Shown here piece after piece: positions 19,257 to 29,758 of a stretch of 64,000 nt of DNA. The notes under the pieces are model-generated. The model was not told the DNA's origin. It did not search any database and saw only the letters and a program-made list of their open reading frames with translations. The stretch is from the NCBI GenBank assembly GCA_963749515.1, contig CAVVMR010000006.1:248001-312000 (forward strand), written 5' to 3'. Each line of letters starts with the position of its first letter. Positions within the stretch are counted from its first letter, which is position 1. Position numbers and translations under genes: made by a program. Source of the DNA: Gaiellasilicea sp963749515 (GTDB lineage: Bacteria; Actinomycetota; Thermoleophilia; Gaiellales; Gaiellaceae).

Positions 19257-19933
19257 GTGCCCGACTGGGTCGAGCCCGTCGCGAGGTACGTCCTGGAGGT
19301 GGGGCTGCCCGCGACCCTGCGCGTGTCGGCGATCGCCGTCGTCGGCAGCGCGGTGATCGGCGTCCTCCTCGGAACGCTGATCACGATCAACTTCGCGCCG
19401 ACCAGGGCGCTGATCCGTCTCTACATCGAGGTCTTTCGCGGCCTGCCGATCCTCGTCACCGTCTTCATGGTCCATTTCGGGCTGCCCGAGATCTCCGGAG
19501 CGCTCAAGTTCGAAAATCCCCTGACGAGCGCTGCGATTGCACTGGTCCTCTGGGGCAGCGCCCAGGTCGCCGAGGCCACGCGCGGCGCGGTCCAGTCGAT
19601 TCCGCGCGAGCAGCACGAAGCGGCGGCCGCCCTCGGCTTCGGCTGGACCGGCCGTCACTTCGCGGTCATCCTGCCGCAGGCGCTGCGGCGGCTGCTGCCG
19701 CCCTTCGTCAGCCTGCTGGTCAACATCATCCAGAACTCGACGCTCGCGCAGGTGATCGGCGGCATCGAGATCCTGCAGGCGTCCAAGTCGCAGAACGAGC
19801 GTCTGTCGTTTCCGGAGCCGATCGGGATCGGCGAGATCCACGCGTTCGAGATCTTCGGCGGCGTGATGGTGCTCTTCTTCCTGATCTCGTTCCCGTTGAC
19901 GCGGCTCGCCGCGTATCTGGAGAAACGCCTGGT

Positions 19934-19937
<4 letters not shown>
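19257..19937 (+). CDS. amino-acid ABC transporter permease (HisM family)
   Basis: This second permease has 226 residues and about five hydrophobic segments. It contains YIEVFRGLPILVTVFMVHFGLP and the EAA loop QHEAAAALGFGWTGRHFAVILPQALR. It begins with GTG 19257, three bases after its partner. The TAG stop shares CTAG with the stop of the convergent sugar ABC ATPase gene, so nothing separates the two operons except possible transcript collision. Confidence 0.9.
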
Positions 19938-21111
<1,174 letters not shown>

Positions 21112-21112
<1 letters not shown>

Positions 21113-22203
21113 CAGGCGGCCACCAGAGCTTCCCCGCCGACGATGACTGTGCGGATCTCCAGCGCGTCGTCGAGCACGACGATGTCGGCGTCGGCGCCCG
21201 GACGGAGTGCGCCGAGATCGGGCCGGCGGGCGATCCGCGCCGGAACCGCCGTCGCTGCGCCGACGGCGTCCGCGAGGGGGACGTCGAGCGCATGCAGCCT
21301 GCGAACGGCCTCGAGCAGCGCCAGGGCGCTCCCGGCCAGCACGCCGTCGTCGCGCCGTGCGACGCCGTCGCGCACTTCGACGTCGACGTCGCCGAGCCGG
21401 TAGCTGCCGTCGCCGACCCCGGCCGCCGCGATGGCGTCCGAGACGAGGGCGACTCTGCCCCCGGCCGCGCGCCAGACGACGCGGGCCGTCTCGTCTGCGA
21501 GATGGTGGCCGTCGAGGATCACCTGCACGATCACGTCGTCGCGCGCCAGCGCAGCGCCGGCGATGCCCGGGTCGCGGTGCCCGAGCGGCCGCATCGCATT
21601 GAAGAGGTGCGTGACGGTCGCGGCGCCGCGGTCGAAGGCGCGGGCGGCCTGCTCCGCGGTCGCGTCCGAGTGGCCGCACGACGCGACGACTCCGCGGGCG
21701 TGCAGGAGGTCGATCAGCTCGAGCGCGCCGTCGAGCTCGGGCGCGAGCGTCATCTCCGAGACCGGACCTGCAGCGAGCAGGCGCTCGAGCAGGGCGGCAT
21801 CCGGGTCGCGGCGGGCAGTCACCGGATGCGCGCCGAGGCGGAGGGGGGAGAGGAACGGCCCTTCGAGGTGCGCGCCGATCACGCGCGGCCCGATCGGCTC
21901 GCGCGGGACCTCGGCGAGCGCGGCGACGAGATGCTCCTCGGGAGCCGTGATCATCGTCGGCTGGAAGGAGGTGACCCCGTGCTCGAGGAGAGCTTCGCCC
22001 GCGCGGCGGTAGCCGGCGGCGTCGGCGCCGGCGAAGTCCACGCCGCCGAAGCCGTTCACCTGCAGGTCGACGAGGCCGGGGATCGCGATCCCGCTGCCAC
22101 CGCCGCCGTTCACGCCGACTGCCGTGATCCGTCCATCCACGACCTCGACGTCCCCGCGCAGCAGCACACCGTCCACGACCGCTGCCTCGACGCCCAACCT
22201 CAT
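21112..22203 (-). CDS. nagA: N-acetylglucosamine-6-phosphate deacetylase
   Basis: NagA converts GlcNAc-6-phosphate to glucosamine-6-phosphate and acetate. The 363 residues match the family and show PGLVDLQVNGFGG near residue 45, the metal-binding Glu in GAHLEGPFLSP, the His ligands in SCGHSDAT and THLFNAM, and the catalytic Asp in ALVSDAIAAAG near residue 255. It lies between murQ (four-base ATGA overlap) and the sugar ATPase gene. Its substrate comes from murQ or from imported GlcNAc, and its product would go to the SIS deaminase-like protein encoded across the divergent promoter. Confidence 0.94.
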
Positions 22204-23099
22204 GCGTCCGCTCCGAGTGCGCGGCGGATCGAGCCGTCGGCTTCGGCCAGCTGGAGGCGCGCCGCATCGATCGGGGACCCCGTCAGCAGGGCGAGGATTG
22301 CAACCTTCGCGTCACCGCCGGCTGCCACCAGCGCGGCGTCGGCTTCGGCATCGGAGACGTCGGTGGCGAGCTCGACGATGCGACGCGCGCGTGCCCGCAG
22401 CTTCGCGTTGCTGGCGACGACGTCGACCATCAGGTTCCCGAACGTCCTGCCGAGCCGGACCATCGTCACGGTCGAGATCGTGTTCAGGATCAGCTTCTGC
22501 GCCGTCCCGGCCTTCATCCGGGTGGAACCCGCGATCACCTCTGGTCCGGTCACCGCCACGACCTCGTGATCGACGAGCCGGCCGAGCTGGGAATCGCGGG
22601 AGCACACGACGGCGACGGTCAACGCGCCGGCTTCGGACGCCGCGCGTGCGGCGCCGAGCGCATAGGGCGTGCTGCCGCTCGCGGAGAGCGCAACGACCGC
22701 GTCCGACGGGCCGACCTGAGCGGCGGCGATGTCGCCGGCGCCCTCGAGGCCGTCGTCCTCCGCGGCCTCCTGCGCGACGGCGTGGGCGTTCGCGCCGCCG
22801 GCGACGATCGCCAGGATGCGGCCGTCGGGGAGGCCGAAGGTGGGGCCGCACTCGGCCGCGTCCACGAGCGCGAGCCGGCCGGACGTGCCGGCGCCGACGT
22901 ACACCAGCCGTCCGCCGCCGACCACCCGCTCGACGATTGCCTCGATCGCTGCGGCGAGCGCGGGAGCGGCTTCGCGCACGGCGGGCGCCACCCGGGCGTC
23001 CTCGTCGTTGACGAGCTCGACGAGCTCGATCGTCGACAGCAGGTCGATGTCGGCGTGCAGTGCTTCTCGGTGCTCGGTGACGGGCTCGGGGCCTCTCAT
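22200..23099 (-). CDS. murQ: N-acetylmuramic acid 6-phosphate etherase
   Basis: MurQ removes D-lactate from MurNAc-6-phosphate to give GlcNAc-6-phosphate, a peptidoglycan recycling or scavenging step. The 299 residues include an N-terminal helix pair (ADIDLLSTIELVELVNDED) and an SIS domain with GAGTSGRLALVDAAECGPTFG (the conserved Glu after AA) and STRMKAGTAQKLILNTIST, all MurQ hallmarks. The frame is open 58 codons further upstream, but ATG 23099 gives the family N-terminus and leaves the regulatory site at 23140-23155 outside the gene. It is first in the operon murQ-nagA-ATPase. Confidence 0.94.
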   Translation of the reverse strand: MRGPEPVTEHREALHADIDLLSTIELVELVNDEDARVAPAVREAAPALAAAIEAIVERVVGGGRLVYVGAGTSGRLALVDAAECGPTFGLPDGRILAIVAGGANAHAVAQEAAEDDGLEGAGDIAAAQVGPSDAVVALSASGSTPYALGAARAASEAGALTVAVVCSRDSQLGRLVDHEVVAVTGPEVIAGSTRMKAGTAQKLILNTISTVTMVRLGRTFGNLMVDVVASNAKLRARARRIVELATDVSDAEADAALVAAGGDAKVAILALLTGSPIDAARLQLAEADGSIRRALGADA

Positions 23100-23139
23100 G
23101 CCCGCGGAGTGTAATACCGGTGGGCCGCCAGCACAATGG

Positions 23140-23155
23140 ATTGGTATTGACCACT
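23140..23155. promoter_or_regulatory. DasR-like operator between murQ and gntR
   Basis: ATTGGTATTGACCACT has the half-sites TGGT and ACCA around four bases, as in the DasR/NagR dre consensus (A-S-TGGTCTAGACCA-S-T). It sits 41 bases before murQ and 20 bases before gntR, so one bound dimer could control both directions. The GntR/UTRA regulator beside it is the obvious ligand-responsive candidate. Confidence 0.75.
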
Positions 23156-23174
23156 TGCGCGCCGAGCGGTTACG

Positions 23175-23954
23175 ATGCGCTCCACCGTGTCGATCACCTC
23201 GCAGCGGATCACGAAGCAGAGCCAGACGCGCGACCAGGTGTTCGACCTGATCGAGAACGTCGGTGTCGGGCACGCAATCCCCTCGGAACGGCAGCTGAGC
23301 CAGGACTTCGGCGTTTCACGGCTGACGGTTCGCGCCGCGATCGACGAGCTCGCGCGCGAGGGCTATCTCGTGCGCCGGCGCGGCAGCGGCACGTTCGTCA
23401 GCGAGCCGAAGATCGCGCAGGAGCTGACCATGTCCTCCTTCAGCGAGGAGATGCGGAAGCGGGGGATGCGGCCGGCGAGTCAGACGCTCTCGCTCGAGGT
23501 CAAGCACGCAGGCGCGTATCTCGGGCGCTGCCTGCACGTCTCGCCGTCCGAGCGGATCGTGGTCGCCACGCGCCTGCGGCTCGCGGACGACGAGACGATG
23601 GCGATCGAGACGCTGCACGTCCCCGAGCCGCTCGTCCCCGGTCTGACCCGGCAGGACTTCGACGAGACGTCGTTCTACGACCTGCTCACCAACCGCTACG
23701 GCATCGAGATCGTCGGCGGCATCCAGACGATCGAGCCCACCGTGACGAACGAGGAGGAGTCCGAGATCCTCGGCGTCCCGCTCCACTCGCCCGCGTTTCA
23801 GTTCGAGCGGACGACGCGGTCCGAGTCGGGGACTATCGTCGAGTTCGTGCGCTCCATCTATCGCGGGGACCGCTACCGGCTCGTGACCGAGCTGAGCCGG
23901 CGCGACCGCTCCAGCGCCGCGCCCGTGTTCATGCCTCGGAAGCCTTCGCCGTGA
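23175..23954 (+). CDS. GntR-family transcriptional regulator with UTRA domain (DasR/NagR-like)
   Basis: This is a 259-residue DNA-binding regulator. An N-terminal winged helix (about 15-85) carries IPSERQLSQDFGVSRLTVRAAI and the wing YLVRRRGSGTFVSEPK. A UTRA ligand domain spans about 100-245, with ERIVVATRLRLADDETMAIET and FQFERTTRSESGTIVEFVRS. Relatives bind glucosamine-6-phosphate or GlcNAc-6-phosphate and release dre-type operators. Three such sites flank this gene and the downstream importer. It probably represses the regulon and itself. Its stop overlaps the start of the SIS gene (GTGA). Confidence 0.92.
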   Translation: MRSTVSITSQRITKQSQTRDQVFDLIENVGVGHAIPSERQLSQDFGVSRLTVRAAIDELAREGYLVRRRGSGTFVSEPKIAQELTMSSFSEEMRKRGMRPASQTLSLEVKHAGAYLGRCLHVSPSERIVVATRLRLADDETMAIETLHVPEPLVPGLTRQDFDETSFYDLLTNRYGIEIVGGIQTIEPTVTNEEESEILGVPLHSPAFQFERTTRSESGTIVEFVRSIYRGDRYRLVTELSRRDRSSAAPVFMPRKPSP

Positions 23955-25031
23955 GTGCCGCGCCGGCATCGAACGCGCCCGCGGTGCCCGGTGCGAAGCT
24001 GCTGGCGGAGATCCGCGAGCAGCCCGCCGCGCTCAGGCGGTTGCTGGAGCACGCCGACGACTACGCCGCCGCGGCCCACGAGGCCTCGCGTCGTGGCCTC
24101 GACCTGGTGCGCATGGTCGGGCACGGATCGTCCGACAACGCGGCGTCGTACGGCGTCTACGCCTTCGGCCTGCTGCCGGCCTGGACGGCGATGCGCGACT
24201 CGATCTCGCTCTCGGTCTACTACGGAGCGCAGGTCGACCTTCAGGGCTCGTTGGTGCTCGGGCTCTCGCAGTCCGGCCAGACGCCGGACGTGCTCGATTA
24301 CGTCGAGCGCGCGCGGGCGCGCGGCGCATTCACGATCGGGATGACGAACGAGCCCGAGTCGTCGCTCGCGACTGCGGCCGACGTCTTCCCTGCCGCTCGC
24401 CGCCGGCTCGGAGCACGCGATCGCCGCGACGAAGACCTACACCAACCAGATCGCGGCGCTCGCGCTCTTCGCGGGCTACGCCGCGGGACGAGGCCCCGAG
24501 CTGGTGGACGGCATCCGGCGCGCCGCTGACCTCCTGGAGGAGCTCCTGCCCGTGCTCGAGCGGCGTGTCTCCGAGCTCGCCGTCTCGCTTGCCTTCGTCG
24601 GCCGCATGTTCGTGATCGGCCGCGGCACGGAGTTCGCCACGGCTCGTGAGATCTCGCTGAAGCTGCTCGAGACCTGCCGGGTCGCGGCGGAGCCGCTGAC
24701 GGCGACCGATCTGGTGCACGGGCCCGTTGCCGCGATCGACGGCTTGTTCCCGGTCTGGACGATCGCCTCGGCCGACGAGACCCTGCCCGCCGTGCGCGAC
24801 GCGGCCGCCCGTGCGCGGGCAGCGGGCGCGATGCTGATCGCCAGCGGCACCGGCGCGAACGAGATCGCCGCTGCCGAGCACTACCTGCCGGTGCCGGCAC
24901 CGCCTCTGCCGATCCTGACGCCGCTGCTCTCGGTCGCACCGGGCCAGCTGCTCGCGTGGGCGCTCGCTCAGGCCCGGGGCCTCGATCCCGACAGTCCGAG
25001 TGGCCTGAGCAAGATCACGCTCGCTCTGTAG
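23951..25031 (+). CDS. SIS-domain sugar-phosphate protein, likely glucosamine-6-phosphate deaminase type II (one +1 frameshift)
   Basis: It has two SIS domains, like the isomerase half of GlmS without the glutaminase. GTG 23951 overlaps gntR. The first half reads VGHGSSDNAASYGVYAF and LGLSQSGQTPDVLDYVERA. At 24388-24390 one extra C in TTCCCTGCC shifts the frame; the second half continues as SEHAIAATKTYTNQIAALALF, FVIGRGTEFATAREISLKLLE, DLVHGP and the C-terminal LSKITLAL. The corrected length is about 359 residues. Stand-alone proteins of this type next to nagA usually act as NagB-II deaminases (glucosamine-6-phosphate to fructose-6-phosphate), which fits this pathway; the function is inferred. 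As written the frame is broken. Confidence 0.82.
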
Positions 25032-25047
25032 CCCTGCGGGGCGGGCA

Positions 25048-25063
25048 CCGGTCAATACCACTT
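25048..25063. promoter_or_regulatory. DasR-like operator upstream of the sugar importer, distal copy
   Basis: On the minus strand this reads AAGTGGTATTGACCGG, with TGGT-N4-ACC(G): one base off in the right half-site. Its core TGGTATTGACC is identical to that of the site at 23140. It lies 110 bases upstream of the perfect site at 25158, so co-operative or looping repression is possible. Confidence 0.55.
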
Positions 25064-25115
25064 TGAAGCAGGATGGTGGGAGATTTCGGCTGATTCACGG
25101 CACCGCAACGGGATC

Positions 25116-25121
25116 TTGACT
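25116..25121 (+). promoter_or_regulatory. possible -35 box of the sugar importer operon
   Basis: TTGACT at 25116-25121 is close to the consensus. No good -10 hexamer is seen 16-18 bases later. The perfect operator at 25158-25173 would lie at or just downstream of the transcription start, a good position for repression. Confidence 0.3.
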
Positions 25122-25157
25122 TTGGCGGTCCGGTGTGCGAGCCTCCTGCTGTGACGA

Positions 25158-25173
25158 ATTGGTACAGACCAAT
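25158..25173. promoter_or_regulatory. DasR-like operator upstream of the sugar importer, proximal copy
   Basis: ATTGGT-ACAG-ACCAAT is a perfect inverted repeat with four-base spacing and full TGGT/ACCA half-sites. It lies 28 bases before the ATG of the binding protein. It is the best of the three sites and links the importer genes to the gntR-murQ-nagA block. Confidence 0.78.
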
Positions 25174-25201
25174 CCGGCGTTCGACTCCTAGGAGGGTCGC
25201 A

Positions 25202-26503
25202 ATGAAGGTACGACTCACAGCAGCGGCGGGGCTCGTCGTGCTGCTTTCGCTCGCCATGGCGTCGGCGACCGGCGCGAGGATCGCGGAGCCGCAGGCGCGT
25301 CAGGCCACCGACATCACCGTCTGGCTGATGGGCGACGCCCAGAGCAACTGGCCCGAAGCGGTTGCCGCGGCGAATCAGTCCTTTGCGCAGAAGCACCCCG
25401 GCGTGGACGTCAAGGTGCAGTACCAGACCTGGGGCGACTACAAGACGAAGTTCGAAGCGACGCTCGGCGCAGGCAACGGGCCCGACGTGATCGAGTTCGG
25501 CAACACCGACACGCCGAAGTACACGGCTGCCGGCGCGCTCGCACCGCTCGACAAGGCCGACTTCCCGAACTCGGGAACGTGGTTGTCCGGTCTCGCCAAG
25601 GCCGGGATCTACAACGGCAGGACGTTCGCCGTCCCCTACTACGCCGGAGCTCGCGGCGTCATCTACCGGACCGACCAGTACAAGGCGGCGGGGATCAAGA
25701 GCACCCCGAAGTCGCTGGCCGAGTTCCAGGCCGCAGGCCAGAAGCTGATGGCGAAGTACGGCGGCGCCAAGGATCCGACGTACTCCGCGGTCTACTTCCC
25801 CGGCCGCTACTGGTACGCCGCGATGTCCTTCGTCTACGACTTCGGCGGTCAGATCGCCAAGACGAAGGGCGGCAAGTGGGTCGGCACGCTCGACTCGCCG
25901 CAGTCGCTCGCAGGTCTCGCGGCCTGGCGGACGACGGCTCTCAAGCTCTCGCGGGCGAACAAGACCGGTGACGAGGCGCATCCGCAGCAGGCACTCGTCT
26001 TCGCCAAGGGCAAGGTCGGCTCGTTCGTCGGCAACGGCTGGGAGTGGCCGTACGCGCTCGACACGAAGGTCGGCAACCCGAAGCTGACCGGCAAGATCGG
26101 CGCCTACCCGATGCCGAGCCACACGAAGGGGCAGTTCATGCCGACCTTCCTCGGCGGCTCGGTCCTCGGCGTTCCTGTCACGAGCAAGGAGAAGGCACTC
26201 GCGGCCGATTGGATCGCCGCCTTCACGAGCTCGAGCAACATGACGACGATGGCCGTCAAGGGCGGTGTGATCCCGAATACGACGACGCTCGCCAGGATCA
26301 ACGCCTCCAAGCCGACGCTCGCCCCGTTCGCCGAGGCGGCGAAGGCGAGTTGGTTCGTGCCGGCGACGCCCAACTGGGCGAACGTCGAGAGCGCGAACGT
26401 CCTCCAGAGCATGCTCAGCGGCATTCTCCGGAACCCCGGCAAGACTCAGGAGCTTGCGAAGCAGGCGAGCGCCCGCATCACGCAGATCCTGAACGCCTCA
26501 TAA
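25202..26503 (+). CDS. sugar ABC transporter substrate-binding protein (family 1)
   Basis: This is a secreted solute-binding protein of 433 residues. ATG 25202 follows the strong site GGAGGG (25191-25196); an upstream GTG in frame would extend it through the operator and is rejected. The signal peptide is KVRLTAAAGLVVLLSLAMASA. The mature part shows DITVWLMGDAQSNWPEA, the family pattern GPDVIEFGNTDTPKY and FAVPYYAGARGVIYRTDQYKAAGI. There is no lipobox Cys. The regulon suggests GlcNAc, chitobiose or a peptidoglycan sugar as ligand, but this is inferred from context. Confidence 0.9.
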   Translation: MKVRLTAAAGLVVLLSLAMASATGARIAEPQARQATDITVWLMGDAQSNWPEAVAAANQSFAQKHPGVDVKVQYQTWGDYKTKFEATLGAGNGPDVIEFGNTDTPKYTAAGALAPLDKADFPNSGTWLSGLAKAGIYNGRTFAVPYYAGARGVIYRTDQYKAAGIKSTPKSLAEFQAAGQKLMAKYGGAKDPTYSAVYFPGRYWYAAMSFVYDFGGQIAKTKGGKWVGTLDSPQSLAGLAAWRTTALKLSRANKTGDEAHPQQALVFAKGKVGSFVGNGWEWPYALDTKVGNPKLTGKIGAYPMPSHTKGQFMPTFLGGSVLGVPVTSKEKALAADWIAAFTSSSNMTTMAVKGGVIPNTTTLARINASKPTLAPFAEAAKASWFVPATPNWANVESANVLQSMLSGILRNPGKTQELAKQASARITQILNAS

Positions 26504-26519
26504 GCTCTCGTCCCCGGAC

Positions 26520-27479
26520 GTGAGCACCGAGTCTGCCCTCCCCACGATCGAGCCGGCCGAAAGGCCGGCTCGTCGTCGGACCAGGGTCCGACCGGGACGG
26601 GCGACCGCGCCCTACCTCCTGCTCGCCCCGGCGATGCTCGTGATCGTCGCGGTGCTCGGGTACCCGCTCTACCAGCTCGTGGCGCTCTCGTTTCAGAAGT
26701 ACGGCCTCTTCGAGCTGATCAACAAGCAGGGAGAGTGGATCGGCCTCGAGAACTACTCCCGGATCCTGCACGACCGGGAGTTCTGGACGGTGCTGGTGCG
26801 GACGGCCGGCTTCACCGCGTTCACGGTCGGCGCGACGATGGTGCTCGGGACGCTGATCGCGCTTCTGCTCGCGCAGCTCGGGAGCTTCATGCGCCTGCTG
26901 ATCACGACCGGCCTGATCCTCGTCTGGGCGATGCCGCCGGTCGTCTCCGTCAACATCTGGACCTGGATGGTCGACTACGAGTTCGGCGTCGCGAACTGGG
27001 TGCTGGCGAACCTCGGGCTCGACTACTTCGACCACCACGACTGGTTCGTCAACCCGTGGGAGGGCTTCGCGGTGATCGCTGCGATCGTTGTCTGGGGCGC
27101 GATCCCGTTCGTCGCGATCACGGTCTACGCCGGGCTGACGCAGGTCCCGCGCGAGCTCGTCGAGGCGGCGTCGATCGACGGCTCGAACGCCTTCCGGATC
27201 TTCCGCGACATCACGCTGCCCATCCTGAAGCCGATCTTCATCATCCTCACGAGCCTCTCGGTGATCTGGAACTTCCAGGTGTTCAGCCAGATCTGGATCA
27301 TCCGGAACGCGCGGCCCGAGTCGGAGTACTTTCTGATGAGCGTCTACTCCTTCGTGACCTCCTTCAGCGTCTCGAACTACGGGCTCGGCTCCGCGATCGC
27401 GGTCGTGACCGTGCTCGTGATGCTGACCGTGACCTTCGTCTACATCCGCCAGATGGTGCGGATCGGGGAGATCGATTGA
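26520..27479 (+). CDS. sugar ABC transporter permease (MalF-like)
   Basis: This 319-residue permease has six hydrophobic segments after a basic, Arg-rich N-terminus. The CUT1 EAA loop reads VPRELVEAASIDGSNAFRIFRDITLPILKP-like (split here: VPRELVEAASIDGSNAFRIF, then RDITLPILKP). It pairs with the next permease and probably uses the ATPase encoded at 19934. The start is GTG 26520, 16 bases after the binding-protein stop. The next gene overlaps by four bases (TTGA). Confidence 0.9.
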   Translation: MSTESALPTIEPAERPARRRTRVRPGRATAPYLLLAPAMLVIVAVLGYPLYQLVALSFQKYGLFELINKQGEWIGLENYSRILHDREFWTVLVRTAGFTAFTVGATMVLGTLIALLLAQLGSFMRLLITTGLILVWAMPPVVSVNIWTWMVDYEFGVANWVLANLGLDYFDHHDWFVNPWEGFAVIAAIVVWGAIPFVAITVYAGLTQVPRELVEAASIDGSNAFRIFRDITLPILKPIFIILTSLSVIWNFQVFSQIWIIRNARPESEYFLMSVYSFVTSFSVSNYGLGSAIAVVTVLVMLTVTFVYIRQMVRIGEID

Positions 27480-28348
27480 GCACCGTGGCCACCTCCACGC
27501 CCGCTCCGCGCCGTCGTCGAAGCCGCCGCGCGATCGTCCGGCGCGTCGCGCTCAACGTGACGGGCCTGCTCGTCTTCCTCGTGATGGTCTTCCCGGTCTA
27601 CTGGATGGTCTCGACGGCGTTCAAGCCCGGCAACGACGTGCTCTCGTACACGCCCCACTGGCTTCCCGACTTCACGCTCGTGAACTTCCGCGACGCGATC
27701 GGGCGCCCGAACTTCTGGGACAACGTGAAGAACAGCCTGATCGTCGTCGGCGCCGTCGTGCTGGCCTCGGTCGTGCTGGCGTTCCTCGCCGCCCTGGCGC
27801 TCGCCAAGTTCCGCTTCTACGGCCGCCGCGCCTTCGTGGTGATCATCTTCGCCGTGCAGATGGTGCCGCTCGCGGCGCTGATCATCCCGCTCTACATCAT
27901 GCTCAGCCGCGTGCACCAGGTCGACACGCTCACCGGCGTGATCGTCACCTACATCGCGTTCGTCCTGCCCTTCTGCGTCTGGACGCTGCGCGGCTTCGTC
28001 GCCGGAGTCCCGAAGGAGCTGGAGGAGGCGGCGATGGTCGACGGGTCGACCCGCTTCGGAGCGTTCGTGCGGATCATGCTTCCGCTCGTCGCGCCCGGCC
28101 TCGTCGCGACGTCGATCTTCGCTTTCATCCAGGCCTGGAACGAGTACATCATCGCCTACGTCTTGCTCCAGAGCCAGGAGAAGCAGACGCTGACGATCTG
28201 GCTCGCCAACTTCACCACGCTGCGAGGCACGGACTGGGGCTCGTTGATGGCCGGCGCGACGTTGACCGCGTTGCCCGTCGTCGTCTTCTTCGTGCTCGTA
28301 CACCGCCGGATCGCCTTCGGCCTCACCGCCGGCGCGGTCAAGTCATGA
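27476..28348 (+). CDS. sugar ABC transporter permease (MalG-like)
   Basis: This is a 290-residue partner permease with six hydrophobic segments. The EAA loop is VPKELEEAAMVDGSTRFGAF, followed by VRIMLPLVAPGL. TTG 27476 shares TTGA with the previous stop and gives an Arg-rich N-terminus before the first helix; GTG 27485 is an alternative. The stop overlaps the ATG of the GH3 gene (ATGA), so uptake and hydrolysis are translationally linked. Confidence 0.9.
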   Translation: MSTVATSTPAPRRRRSRRAIVRRVALNVTGLLVFLVMVFPVYWMVSTAFKPGNDVLSYTPHWLPDFTLVNFRDAIGRPNFWDNVKNSLIVVGAVVLASVVLAFLAALALAKFRFYGRRAFVVIIFAVQMVPLAALIIPLYIMLSRVHQVDTLTGVIVTYIAFVLPFCVWTLRGFVAGVPKELEEAAMVDGSTRFGAFVRIMLPLVAPGLVATSIFAFIQAWNEYIIAYVLLQSQEKQTLTIWLANFTTLRGTDWGSLMAGATLTALPVVVFFVLVHRRIAFGLTAGAVKS

Positions 28349-29754
28349 CCGTCGAGCGGCTCGCCGCCGGCTGCCTGCTGCCGAGCTTCCCCGGCCACGA
28401 GGTCCCCGACTGGGTCCTGCACCGGCTCGAGGGCGGGCTCGGCGGGATCACGCTCTTCGCGTACAACGTCGGCGATCCCGCCCAGCTTGCGGCGTTGACG
28501 GCGCGGCTGCGGGATGCCGGCGACGTGCTCGTCGCCATCGACGAGGAGGGCGGCGACGTCACCAGGCTCGAAGCGGAGCACGGTAGCTCGTACCCCGGGA
28601 ACCTGGCCCTGGGCGCCGTCGACGACGTCGAGCTGACCGAGGAAGTCGCAGCGGCGATCGCGGGGGAGCTCGCGCGCGCCGGTATCAACCTGAACTTCGC
28701 GCCCGTTGCGGACACGAACACGAATCCCGACAACCCGGTGATCGGCGTGCGCAGCTTCGGCGCCGAGCCGGAGCTCGTAGCCCGCCACGTTGCCGCCTTC
28801 GTGCGCGGAACGCAGCGCCAGGGTGTCGCCGCCTGCGCGAAGCACTTCCCCGGGCACGGGGACACCGCGGTCGACTCGCACGTCGACCTCCCGGTCGTCG
28901 GTGGCGATGTCCCCGCCGCGCTGCTGCCGTTCCGCGCGGCGGTGGAGACGGGCGTGCAGGCGGTGATGACCGCGCACCTGCTCGTGCCCGCGCTGGACGA
29001 GCTGCCCGCGACGTTGAGCCGCCGGATCGTGACCGGGCTTCTGCGAGAGGAGCTGGGCTTCGCCGGGCTCGTCGTCACCGACGCGCTCGAGATGCGGGCC
29101 ATCAGCGGCGGCGTCGGCGTCGAAGAGGCTGCCGTTCTCGCCCTTGCCGCCGGCGTCGACGCGCTGTGCATCGGCCACGACCTGCACGAGGAGACGGTCG
29201 ACGCGCTCATCGGCGCGATTGCAGGCGCTGCACAGTCGGGCCGGCTGCCGCTCGGGCGGCTCGAGGAGGCAGCGGCACGGGTGGCGGCCACGGTGCGCTG
29301 GGCCTCGACCGCCAATGCGGCCTCGGCACCGGGCCGCGAGACAGGTGCGGAAGCTGCCCGCCGTGCCCTGCGGGTGCACCGGTCCCCTTCGCTCGAACGC
29401 GACCCGCTCGTCGTGGAGCTCGTGCCCGAGGCGAACATCGCGGCCGGCGTGCTCGTGCACGGCCTCGCCGATCTCTGGCCGGGTGCACTCGGCATCCGGC
29501 TCGACGGGAGCACGCGCGACCCCGGTGCCGTGCTCGGCTCCGCCGGCGACCGGCCGCTCGTGATCGTCGCGCGCGATGCGCTCCGGCACGAGTGGCAGCA
29601 GGCGATCATCTGGGAGCTGCTCACGCACCGCCCGGATGCCGTCGTGATCGAGACGGGTATTCCCGGCGGGACGGACGCGGCGATCGAGACCTACGGCGCC
29701 GGGCGCGCGAACCTCGAGGCGGCGCGCGACGTGCTGGCCGCCGCTCGCGTCTAA
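28345..29754 (+). CDS. GH3 beta-N-acetylhexosaminidase (NagZ-like)
   Basis: This is a cytoplasmic GH3 enzyme of 469 residues with no signal peptide. The barrel shows IDEEGGDVTRL near 65, the substrate block KHFPGHGDT at 166-174, the Asp-His acid/base dyad DSH at 177-179 and the nucleophile D246 in VVTDALEMRAI. This set is typical of NagZ-type beta-N-acetylglucosaminidases. Some actinobacterial members are phosphorylases that release GlcNAc-1-phosphate, which sequence alone does not settle. A C-terminal domain (about 345-469) makes it longer than minimal NagZ. Being last in the importer operon, it probably cleaves the imported GlcNAc-containing oligosaccharide. Confidence 0.92.
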   Translation: MTVERLAAGCLLPSFPGHEVPDWVLHRLEGGLGGITLFAYNVGDPAQLAALTARLRDAGDVLVAIDEEGGDVTRLEAEHGSSYPGNLALGAVDDVELTEEVAAAIAGELARAGINLNFAPVADTNTNPDNPVIGVRSFGAEPELVARHVAAFVRGTQRQGVAACAKHFPGHGDTAVDSHVDLPVVGGDVPAALLPFRAAVETGVQAVMTAHLLVPALDELPATLSRRIVTGLLREELGFAGLVVTDALEMRAISGGVGVEEAAVLALAAGVDALCIGHDLHEETVDALIGAIAGAAQSGRLPLGRLEEAAARVAATVRWASTANAASAPGRETGAEAARRALRVHRSPSLERDPLVVELVPEANIAAGVLVHGLADLWPGALGIRLDGSTRDPGAVLGSAGDRPLVIVARDALRHEWQQAIIWELLTHRPDAVVIETGIPGGTDAAIETYGAGRANLEAARDVLAAARV

Positions 29755-29758
29755 GGCT

